Origin: JACMLD01 sp038229695
Lineage (GTDB): Bacteria > Bacteroidota > Bacteroidia > Chitinophagales > Chitinophagaceae
Direction: 5' to 3'
DNA: 64,000 nt
Assembly: GCA_038229695.1 (NCBI GenBank)
Contig: JBBROE010000008.1
Location: 1 to 64,000, forward strand
Shown piece by piece: positions 36,721 to 44,170 of the stretch. The notes under the pieces are model-generated. The model did no database searches. It saw only the letters and a program-made list of their open reading frames with translations, and had not been told where the DNA came from. How positions within the stretch are numbered: the first letter of the stretch is position 1; each line of letters begins with the position of its first letter. The translations under genes were made by a program, and so were the position numbers.

Positions 36721-38400
36721 ATGAAAAAGTGTTATCTTCTTTTTAGCGTCATCGCCGCCGCCGCACTGATTGTTTCCTGCAAAAACAACAGCAAAGTGCC
36801 GGCTGCGGCCGATATTGCCTCCATTGGCCTTCGGCAAGGCAGCCTGATCAGTTGCGGACCCCCTGATCAGCAATTTGGTAAAGTGAATTTTGCGAATTCC
36901 TGTTCGCCTGCTGTACAATCGGATTTCAACACCGCGATCGCACTGCTCCATTCATTTGAATACGAAGAAGCGGAAAAACTTTTTGCGTCTATCATCAACA
37001 GGGAACCTGCCTGCGCAATGGCCTACTGGGGTGTTGCACTCAGCAATTACCACCAGGTGTGGCCCTCCCCTCCCTCACCGGCTGAACTGGGTAAAGGCAG
37101 TAAAGCCATTGCCATCGCTCAATCCATAACGCACAAAACGGACAGGGAGATAGCCTACATCAACGCCATCGCGGAATTCTACCGCGACTGGCAGCACCGC
37201 CCCCACAACGTTCGCAGCCTGGCGTACATGAAGGCGATGGGAACGGTACACCGGGATTATGCCACCGATCCGGAGGCAGCCATCTTTTATGCGCTGTCAC
37301 TGGATGCTGCGGCCGATCCCGCTGATAAAACCTATCGGTTCCAGCGGAAAGCCGGCGAACTGCTGTCGGCCCTTTACCCCGGGGAACCCCACCATCCCGG
37401 TATCGCGCATTACCTCATCCATTCCTACGACTACCCCGAGCTGGCCGCCATGGCCCTGCCTGCCGCCCGCGCCTACGCAGGTATTGCCCCTTCTTCAGCC
37501 CATGCGCTGCATATGCCCTCTCATATTTTTACCCGGCTGGGACTCTGGGAGGAATGTATCCAATCCAATATCCGTTCGGTGGACGCCGCACGACGCTATG
37601 CAGCAGCGGCAAAGATGAAGGGCCACTGGGATGAGGAACTGCACGGGCTGGATTACCTCGTGTACGCCTACCTGCAGGAGGGAGATGATCACCGTGCCGA
37701 CAGCCTGGTGCAATACACCGCCAGGATCGACAACGTGTATCCCGCTAATTTCAAAGTCGCTTATGCATTTGCAGCTATTCCAGCCCGTTATTGCCTGGAA
37801 AATAAATTGTGGGGCCGTGCTGCTACGCTCGAAGCCGGTCCGGCAGGCTTTCCCTGGCAGGAATTTCCCTGGCAGCGATCGATCATTCATTTCACCCGCC
37901 TGCTCGGCGCCGTGCAGGAGCACAGGCCGGCATTAGCGGAAGCGGCACTCGACAGCCTTCGCATAAGCCGGGACACGCTCCTGGGCCGGAAAGACAGCTA
38001 TAAGGCCAACCAGGTGGCGATACAGTATGAGGCGGGTAAAGGCTGGCTGCTCTTCCTGCAACACAAAAACAACTTGGCCGTACAACAAATGGAGGCAGCC
38101 GTAAAAATGGAAAATCATACCGCAAAAAGCCCGGTTACGCCGGGCGAAGTGCTGCCCGCCAGCGAGCAACTGGGTGAGCTGCTGCTCCGGCTGCGTCAGC
38201 CAGCCGCTGCCCTCGCGGCCTTCGAGGCAGACCTGGCCGATCACCCGCTTCGCTTCAATGGCCTGTATGGAGCGGCTCTGGCTGCAGAACAATCGGGCAA
38301 CCGCGAAAAAGCCGGGGGGTACTACCGCGCCCTGCTCAGTACCTCTGCCGGGAGCGCCCGGAAAGCAATACAAAAAGCCAACTTATATTTACGGCAGTAA
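36721..38400 (+). CDS. TPR lipoprotein with HMPSHIF motif, paralogue 2
   Basis: This 559-residue protein has a lipoprotein signal (AAALIVSC, Cys20). TPR pairs include FNTAIALLHSFEYEEAEKLF and MAYWGVALSNYHQVW. It then has HPGIAHYLIHSYDYP and ALHMPSHIFTRLGLW, matching the upstream paralogue in order and spacing. It ends in more TPRs (LLLRLRQPAAALAAFEADL). The esterase gene begins 9 bases downstream, so they are probably co-transcribed. A periplasmic scaffold role is possible. Confidence 0.82.
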   Translation: MKKCYLLFSVIAAAALIVSCKNNSKVPAAADIASIGLRQGSLISCGPPDQQFGKVNFANSCSPAVQSDFNTAIALLHSFEYEEAEKLFASIINREPACAMAYWGVALSNYHQVWPSPPSPAELGKGSKAIAIAQSITHKTDREIAYINAIAEFYRDWQHRPHNVRSLAYMKAMGTVHRDYATDPEAAIFYALSLDAAADPADKTYRFQRKAGELLSALYPGEPHHPGIAHYLIHSYDYPELAAMALPAARAYAGIAPSSAHALHMPSHIFTRLGLWEECIQSNIRSVDAARRYAAAAKMKGHWDEELHGLDYLVYAYLQEGDDHRADSLVQYTARIDNVYPANFKVAYAFAAIPARYCLENKLWGRAATLEAGPAGFPWQEFPWQRSIIHFTRLLGAVQEHRPALAEAALDSLRISRDTLLGRKDSYKANQVAIQYEAGKGWLLFLQHKNNLAVQQMEAAVKMENHTAKSPVTPGEVLPASEQLGELLLRLRQPAAALAAFEADLADHPLRFNGLYGAALAAEQSGNREKAGGYYRALLSTSAGSARKAIQKANLYLRQ

Positions 38401-38409
38401 ACCATACTC

Positions 38410-39258
38410 ATGAAGTACTGCCTGTTCGCACTAGCGCTTACCTGTACCTGCTTATTTTTAGACGCCCAGGACACTGCAGTGCGGCCTTTTGTACTCGGTC
38501 AAATGCGGCACCTCCACTCCGCAGTTCTTGGAGAAGACCGCCTCCTTAACATCTACCTTCCCGAAGGTTACAGCGACAGCAATCGCAACCGCTACCCTGT
38601 TACCTACCTGCTCGACGGCTCGGCCGACGAAGATTTCATCCATACCGCAGGGCTCTACCAGTTCAGCAGTTTTCCGTGGGTCAACCGCGTTGCGCCGACG
38701 ATCGTTGTCGGTATCGCCAATGTAAACCGCATGCGCGACTTCACCTTCCCGGCAACAGACACCGCACTGCTGAAACATTACCCGGCGTCCGGCCATTCAG
38801 CCGACTTCATCAGCTTCCTCGAAAAAGAAGTTCAACCCTTTATCGAACAGCAGTACAAAACCAACGGCACCCGCACGCTCATCGGGGAATCGCTGGGCGG
38901 GCTCCTCGCTACCCAAATCCTGCTGCAGCACACCCCGCTTTTCAACCGCTACATCATCATCAGCCCCTCCCTCTGGTGGAATAATGAATCCCTGCTGCGG
39001 CAAACTACCGGCCGGTTATCTTTCAACATGACACCCCGCCTGAAAATCTATATCGGTACAGGAAAAGAAGGACTGCCGCCGGGAAAGACCACGCGCACCA
39101 TGCAGGAGGTGACGCGGGCATTCGCCGCCAAACTCAAAGCGGCCAACCCGGGTACAGCCACCGTGTTCTTCGACTATATGCCCACAGAAAACCACGCCAC
39201 CGTCAGCTACCAGGCCACTTACAACGCGTTGCGGCTCTTAAGAGATACGGCACGCTGA
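38410..39258 (+). CDS. Exported esterase of the Fes/IroE/esterase-D type
   Basis: This 282-residue protein has a signal peptide (LFALALTCTCLFLDAQ). The esterase-D-like layout is NIYLPEGYSDSNRNRYPVTYLLDG near residue 47, the nucleophile elbow GESLGG near 158, SPSLWWNN near 191, and the catalytic His in PTENHATVS near 261. Relatives cleave siderophore esters or carbohydrate esters. No siderophore genes are adjacent. It ends the exported-protein run. Confidence 0.87.
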   Translation: MKYCLFALALTCTCLFLDAQDTAVRPFVLGQMRHLHSAVLGEDRLLNIYLPEGYSDSNRNRYPVTYLLDGSADEDFIHTAGLYQFSSFPWVNRVAPTIVVGIANVNRMRDFTFPATDTALLKHYPASGHSADFISFLEKEVQPFIEQQYKTNGTRTLIGESLGGLLATQILLQHTPLFNRYIIISPSLWWNNESLLRQTTGRLSFNMTPRLKIYIGTGKEGLPPGKTTRTMQEVTRAFAAKLKAANPGTATVFFDYMPTENHATVSYQATYNALRLLRDTAR

Positions 39259-39431
39259 CACAGCTAACCCATGCAGGCATACCCCCCGGGGCCATACATA
39301 AACGGGGAACAGGCAGCGGAAATCAGTCCTGCAGCATGCTATTGCAGGAAAGCTTGCCGTACGACTATCTTATCCAAACTAACTGTTATGGCTAACCTGA
39401 CATCTTTCTTCACCTGCTGCTTTTTTTTCCC

Positions 39432-39705
39432 GGCACCGTTAAATATAAATTTCAGCCCGAAGAAGAGGGCCCTCCCCCCGGTGAAGATGGCGGCGCAAAA
39501 ATGATGGTCAGGGAAGGGGTAATGCATAACCCGGAGGTCGATGGAATTTTCTCGCAGCACATTTCATCGGGTGACTTCACCGGCACCTTTATTTACCACC
39601 CGGGCAGCGTAGAAGCCGGGAACGACATCTTCCGCATTACCAACCACGGCCGGTAAAGTCATGGTGCAGCCCCATGGGCAGGCGTAGACCCTATTGTGAC
39701 CGGGA
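39432..39705 (+). pseudogene. Internal fragment of an M20 amidohydrolase
   Basis: This frame reads VKYKFQPEEEGPPPGEDGGAK, then MVREGVMHNPEVDGIFSQH and IYHPGSVEAGNDIFRI. These are unmistakable middle parts of M20D amidohydrolases (hippurate/IAA-amino-acid hydrolase type). It meets TAA at 39654-39656 where GRQSHGAAPW is expected, then continues in frame as SHGAAPWAGVDPIV before diverging. No N- or C-terminal domain remains. It is dead and independent of the intact AbgB-like gene at 32088. Confidence 0.75.
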
Positions 39706-39736
39706 GCCCGGTAGACCCCGCGCTTCGAAAGAGCCG

Positions 39737-40207
39737 CCGGGGGTAATATGGCTGCAATCAGGGGATGCAGCGCTAGAAGCACGCGGCGACATCCTGTTTT
39801 ACCACGGCCAGCCCTTTGCGGAAAAGTTAATAGACTGGCACCCTGGTACGCATGACACCGCCGCTATCAGTAATTACAGGGACGGCCGCGAGGACGGCAA
39901 TTGGATAAAATTTCTCCCGGCGTATGAACTGCAGGAACGGCGTTTTTATACTATGGGCGAAAAAACCGGTCGGCTGGAAGCCTGGTGGCTCGGCGGAGAA
40001 AAGAAGCTGGACTATCTCTTTCCCGATGGAGAATACGAAGGCCGATGCAGGGAATGGCACAGCGAAGGCCGGCTGGTCCGTACCATGACTTATGAGAAAG
40101 GACAGGAAGAAGGGCCACAGCCATGCTGGTACGACAACGGAAAAATAAGAGCCAACTAAGTTATGATCAACGGCAGGCGCCATGGACTGCTGGGTACCAC
40201 CTTCGCG
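39737..40207 (+). pseudogene. YwqK-type (MORN-like repeat) gene remnant with in-frame TAA
   Basis: The frame reads GDILFYHGQPFAEKLIDW, then YRDGREDGNW, TGRLEAWWLGGEKK and YEGRCREWHSEGRLV, the repeated strand pattern of proteins annotated as YwqK-family antitoxins. It stops at TAA 40157-40159 after WYDNGKIRAN, but the frame continues VMINGRRHGLLGTT, the expected family C-terminus (usually NY followed by VxxNGRRYGLxG). A tyrosine codon turned into TAA fits. The N-terminal signal region is missing; the frame merges upstream into the M20 fragment. Both look like decayed genes. Confidence 0.65.
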
Positions 40208-40404
40208 CCATTTATAACGGTACGCTTCAGCTGGAGACAGCGCAACTCATCAGCGATATCAATACCTTACTGGCGAAAAATAAATCGTTCTCCCGTAACG
40301 GCACAAGTCGTTTTAACCCCCTTCTTTGTCGCGTCTGCCCACCCGCCCCGCATTGAAATCTCGTATTTTTAGGCGCGGAAATTCACGCAACCTGCAAAAA
40401 CGAG

Positions 40405-40866
40405 ATGATTATGCCCGAAGTAACTGTTACACCGTTTCTCTGGTTCAACAACAACCTGGATGAAGCCATAGTTTTTTACGCTGGTATTTTTGAAAACGCA
40501 ACAAGCGCTGTGATGTCCCGCAAACCCGACGGGTCAGCCATGTCCGCCAGCTTTACACTAGCCGGGCAAAAAATTCTGGGGCTGAATGGCGGTCCGATGT
40601 TCAAGTTTAACGAAGCGGTCTCCTTCTTTATCAGCTGTGAAACACAGGAGGATATCGATCACTACTGGGATAAATTAGTAGAAGGCGGCACCCCGTCACG
40701 CTGCGGCTGGTTAAAAGATAAATTTGGCTTGTCCTGGCAGGTTGTCCCCGCCATGCTCGGAGCTGTTCTCGGCCACCCCGATCCCCAAAAGGCTCAACGG
40801 GCCATGCAGGCGATGCTGACCATGAATAAGCTGGATATTGCCGTGCTGAAAAAAAGCGTGGAATAA
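40405..40866 (+). CDS. PhnB-like VOC-family protein
   Basis: This 153-residue protein starts VTPFLWFNNNLDEAIVFYAGIF, continues FTLAGQKILGLNGGP near residue 51, and has DKLVEGGTPSRCGWLKDKFGLSWQVVP in the second half. This is the classic layout of PhnB/3-dmu-9_3-mt proteins. Their function is mostly unknown and they are not true methyltransferases. Confidence 0.9.
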   Translation: MIMPEVTVTPFLWFNNNLDEAIVFYAGIFENATSAVMSRKPDGSAMSASFTLAGQKILGLNGGPMFKFNEAVSFFISCETQEDIDHYWDKLVEGGTPSRCGWLKDKFGLSWQVVPAMLGAVLGHPDPQKAQRAMQAMLTMNKLDIAVLKKSVE

Positions 40867-40959
40867 GAGGACCTCGTTCGAGGACTGCCACCATGAGCAA
40901 GTTCTGGCTGTTGAATATGTTGAGCAAAGGAATTATTTTGTTACAACAAACGCAACTTT

Positions 40960-41361
40960 ATGCCAAACCATGCCCTCCTTCTCCGGAAATATTTTCAACT
41001 GTTGCAATGGTTTACTGAAAGCGAAGCGGCATTTCTCGATGTTTTGCACCCTGAATTTATGCAGGTGGATTATCCCAACCTGATCGTCGCAACCACCCGC
41101 GAAAGGAATTTTAGGAAACTGATGGAAGGGGTTGCTGCCGGCAGGCGAATGCTGGCCAACCAGTATTTTCATCACCGGTCCCTGATCGAAACAGGCGATA
41201 CCGTCTTCGCTGAATATTACTGGACGGGAGAGTTAAAGGTAAAAGCCGGCAGGCTGCACCGCGGGCATATCCTGAAAGCCAATATCTGCAGCATTATTCA
41301 ATTCAAATCCGGGAAAATTTTCCGCCAGTCTAATTATAATTGTTTCGAACCGTTGCGCTGA
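40960..41361 (+). CDS. SnoaL/NTF2-like small protein
   Basis: This 133-residue protein has a cone-like NTF2 layout: N-terminal helices (LLRKYFQLLQWFTESEAAFLDVLHPEFMQVD), then HRSLIETGDTVFAEYYWTGELKV and CSIIQFKSGKIFRQ strands. This is the usual SnoaL-like polyketide-cyclase or steroid-isomerase fold, widely used for small-molecule binding. The substrate is unknown. A bidirectional terminator follows. Confidence 0.78.
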   Translation: MPNHALLLRKYFQLLQWFTESEAAFLDVLHPEFMQVDYPNLIVATTRERNFRKLMEGVAAGRRMLANQYFHHRSLIETGDTVFAEYYWTGELKVKAGRLHRGHILKANICSIIQFKSGKIFRQSNYNCFEPLR

Positions 41362-41381
41362 TACATGGTTCAGCACAAAAA

Positions 41382-41411
41382 GACCTGCTTGTAGAGAGCA
41401 GGTCAATTTTT
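41382..41411. terminator. Bidirectional terminator between SnoaL-like and desaturase genes
   Basis: An 8-bp stem GACCTGCT (41382-41389) with AGCAGGTC (41397-41404) and a seven-base loop is followed by AATTTTTTT and preceded by an A run. It can therefore act on both convergent genes. Confidence 0.85.
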
Positions 41412-41434
41412 TTCACAGGAATATCTTTAGGGTA

Positions 41435-42172
41435 TTAACCAGCTTTCTTCAGCCGGATAATCCTTGCGCCATGTAATATCGTCATCACCACGTAGGTAGG
41501 GTCAAACTCAAACCATTTCTTAGCAAAGTTCGGGCTGTTGCGGAATTTATGATGATTGTTCTGGAATAATTCACCCAGCAGGAAGATACCCCAGGGTTCC
41601 GAGTTCCGGCTTTTATCTCCATTATTAAAATTGGAATACCCGTATTTGTGCCCGCACCAGTTTACAATGGCACCCTGGATGGGCCCCATCAAAAAATGTA
41701 TCGGCAGCAACAGGTACCACCAGGCACTGGGTGCGAAATAAACATAGAAAGCGGTATAGGCAATACCAAACAATACCCGGGTTATGATGCTGTCCCCTAT
41801 CTTATCAATCCTTGACCAAACCGGCAGATACTCTTCAGTGAACTGGCTGTCCGGCATCGCCGTGCCGGTAAGGAACGACTGGTAAATTTCCTTGGTGTGA
41901 ATCATCATATGCCACACATCCTTGAAAAAATGGGGTGAGTGCGGATCCTGTTCTGTATCACTATAGGTATGATGCATGCGGTGCAGGACGGCATAGGCCC
42001 TCGGGTTCAAAAAAGATGATCCCTGGGAAAACCAGGTGAGGAAGTAAAACAACTTCTCCCTTTTTCGTCCGGTGGTATACATCTGGTGAGAGGCATAACG
42101 GTGGAGAAAAAAAGTATGAAAAAACAACGAGAGAAACCAGTGCGAAAAGAAAAAAACTAAGATAGCGATCAT
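41435..42172 (-). CDS. Membrane acyl-CoA/fatty-acid desaturase
   Basis: This 245-residue membrane di-iron desaturase has three histidine boxes: HRYASH (24-29), HRMHH (64-68) and NNHH near residue 208. The extra conserved VNWCGHKYGYSNF also supplies a ligand. The fold is that of Delta-9-type desaturases, which put a double bond into saturated acyl chains and so keep the membrane fluid. The length is short but typical of this bacterial group. Confidence 0.93.
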   Translation of the reverse strand: MIAILVFFFSHWFLSLFFHTFFLHRYASHQMYTTGRKREKLFYFLTWFSQGSSFLNPRAYAVLHRMHHTYSDTEQDPHSPHFFKDVWHMMIHTKEIYQSFLTGTAMPDSQFTEEYLPVWSRIDKIGDSIITRVLFGIAYTAFYVYFAPSAWWYLLLPIHFLMGPIQGAIVNWCGHKYGYSNFNNGDKSRNSEPWGIFLLGELFQNNHHKFRNSPNFAKKWFEFDPTYVVMTILHGARIIRLKKAG

Positions 42173-42420
42173 GTAAAACGGGGTTTTCTAATTAGGCTGC
42201 AAAGGTAATACAAGCAAACAGAAAATACGAATTCAAAGGCCTGTTGAACACATTTCCAGCCATATGTGCATAATATTTAACAGCATCTTTAAAAAGGACT
42301 TTACGCCGTCCGATAAGCATTGACTAACAGGAAAAGAGCGCAAATGTTGTGGCTATTCAAGGGCAATCGAGTAATTTACTCACCCGTGACCATCCAGGTC
42401 GCCTAAAATACCCCTGAGCT

Positions 42421-43521
42421 ATGAACTATCGTTCGCTACCCGCCTTATTATTCATGTTTTTCGTCGTAACCGGACGGGCCCAAACTCCTTCGGCCGCAAA
42501 GGATTTCAGCGTAATTGCCTATTATGCTGGAAGAACGACGATGATTGACAGTTTCCAGGTCGAAGATCTGACTCATCTTATATTTTGTTTCTGTCACCTG
42601 CGCGGCAACGAACTCGCTGTGGGTAATGCCCGTGACAGCGCCACGATTGTAAGGATGGTGGCCCTCAAATCGAGAAATCCTTCCCTCAAAATCATTCTTT
42701 CGCTAGGTGGCTGGAGCGGTTGCCAGACCTGCTCTACCGTTTTCAATACGCGTAAAGGCAGACGGGATTTTGCGCGGTCTGTTAAACAACTGAATGATTA
42801 TTTTGGCACAGACGGCCTGGATCTCGACTGGGAATATCCTGCCATCGAGGGATTCCCCGGGCATGCCTACAGCCCTGGTGATAAGCATGCATTCACCCTG
42901 CTGATCAGGCAGCTGCGCAGGAAACTCGGCAAGTCGAATGAAATCAGCTTCGCCGCCGGGGGTTTTACAAAATTTATCGACTCGTCGATAGAATGGAAGC
43001 AGGTGATGAAGCGCGTCAACCGCGTGAACCTGATGAGTTATGACCTGGTATCCGGTTTCAGCACCACCAGCGGACATCACACGCCACTTTATTCGACCCC
43101 GCACCAGAAGGAATCAACGGACAACGGGGTAAAAATGATGCTGGGCGCGGGGGTACCGGCTGCTAAAATTGTTATCGGCGCTGCCTTCTACGGCCGTTTC
43201 TTTGAAGTATCGGATACCATCAATAACGGTCTCTACCTGCCGGCAAAATTTTATCACGGCTTTTCTTTCAGTGGCTTGAAGGATTCCCTCAGCCTGGAAA
43301 ACGGGTTTGTACAATACTGGGACAGCATCGCAAATGCGCCCTACGCGTTCAACATAAAACGCCGGCTGCTCGCCACATATGACGACAGCCTGTCGATCCA
43401 GCGGAAAGTAAAGTATGCTATGCAGCACCAGCTCAACGGCATCATGTTCTGGCAGCTCGCCGATGACCGCTTTTCAGGCGGACTGCTGGATGCCATCAAC
43501 CGAACCAAACAGGAAGACTAG
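42421..43521 (+). CDS. Secreted GH18 chitinase-like glycosidase
   Basis: This 366-residue protein has a signal peptide (LLFMFFVVTGRAQ). It is a single GH18 barrel: SLGGWSGC near residue 94, the catalytic DGLDLDWEYP (131-140, DxxDxDxE with acid Glu138), MSYDLV near 205 and GIMFWQLADD near the end. It has no chitin-binding module or type IX sorting domain. It should cleave chitin or a related N-acetylglucosamine polymer. Confidence 0.93.
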   Translation: MNYRSLPALLFMFFVVTGRAQTPSAAKDFSVIAYYAGRTTMIDSFQVEDLTHLIFCFCHLRGNELAVGNARDSATIVRMVALKSRNPSLKIILSLGGWSGCQTCSTVFNTRKGRRDFARSVKQLNDYFGTDGLDLDWEYPAIEGFPGHAYSPGDKHAFTLLIRQLRRKLGKSNEISFAAGGFTKFIDSSIEWKQVMKRVNRVNLMSYDLVSGFSTTSGHHTPLYSTPHQKESTDNGVKMMLGAGVPAAKIVIGAAFYGRFFEVSDTINNGLYLPAKFYHGFSFSGLKDSLSLENGFVQYWDSIANAPYAFNIKRRLLATYDDSLSIQRKVKYAMQHQLNGIMFWQLADDRFSGGLLDAINRTKQED

Positions 43522-43566
43522 CGATCCCGTTATCCTAACCATTACCCGCTCACCATATAAACTCCC

Positions 43567-43824
43567 TCATGCCCGCCGCAATACCGGCACGGCCATCATC
43601 GCCGTTGCATCCCGGTAATCCACCGCCAGCCTGGCGCCCGGTTCAGGAAAACGATACTGCCGGCCGGTGACCCTGCCGGTTACCGTAGCCCCCGTGTGGC
43701 CGGTATACTCAAAAAAAACATCCTGCCACAACTTGTTGTTACCAACGCCGTTAAATGTTAACGCCCCGCTGAGTGGCCGGCCATTGCCCGCCCTATCCAG
43801 TCGCTTTCGTCCACAGTTACACAT
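43567..43824 (-). CDS. Small protein of the five-gene unknown locus (gene 5)
   Basis: This 85-residue protein starts MCNCGRKRLD. It has a strand-rich body (LTFNGVGNNKLWQDVFFEYTG, then VTGRVTGRQYRFPEPG) and ends LAVDYRDATAMMAVPVLRRA, a well-formed small beta protein. I consider it real because it lies 12 bases after the DUF1360-like gene on the same strand and its composition is protein-like, although a long plus-strand frame overlaps it. I do not know its function. Confidence 0.6.
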   Translation of the reverse strand: MCNCGRKRLDRAGNGRPLSGALTFNGVGNNKLWQDVFFEYTGHTGATVTGRVTGRQYRFPEPGARLAVDYRDATAMMAVPVLRRA

Positions 43825-43836
43825 AAAATTTGTTTA

Positions 43837-44169
43837 TTATTCGTCTTCGTTATACGATACACTTTCCCGGTCATTGCCGCTCGCCGTGGTGGCCTGCTCC
43901 AGCAAACAGGCGGCACCGGACAGCGCGAACCAGAAAAGAAGTTTTTCAAACCAACCGCTGCCCAGCCGCCACGCAAAAGGGAACGCCACCCACATACTGC
44001 AGCAGTAAAAGCAGTCGAGCAGGCTTCCGAAGAAGCCCGCCCCTGCCTTTTGCCTGATGAGGAAGATGCAGTCGAACGGCCCGTCTTCCTTCGACAGTAA
44101 ATGTGTCAGCCGCCACACCGCGAGTGCTGCCAGCAAAAGATACAACCATGATTCAGCCGTGGTGGTCAT
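43837..44169 (-). CDS. DUF1360-like small membrane protein (gene 4 of the locus)
   Basis: This 110-residue protein has an N-terminal helix (WLYLLLAALAVWRLTHLLSKE). DGPFDCIFLIRQKAGAGFFGSLLDCFYCCSMWVAFPFA follows in sense, with the C-x2-C-type cysteines and the DCFYC motif of DUF1360. There are two or three membrane segments. DUF1360 has no known function. Its start is one base from the stop of the 684-residue gene, so the two are translationally coupled. Confidence 0.78.
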   Translation of the reverse strand: MTTTAESWLYLLLAALAVWRLTHLLSKEDGPFDCIFLIRQKAGAGFFGSLLDCFYCCSMWVAFPFAWRLGSGWFEKLLFWFALSGAACLLEQATTASGNDRESVSYNEDE

Positions 44170-44170
44170 A

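Noticed and set aside
39271..39504. 77-codon frame with a hydrophobic N-terminus
   Set aside because: It reads out of frame across the clearly recognisable M20 remnant, and its hydrophobic stretch comes from a T run.
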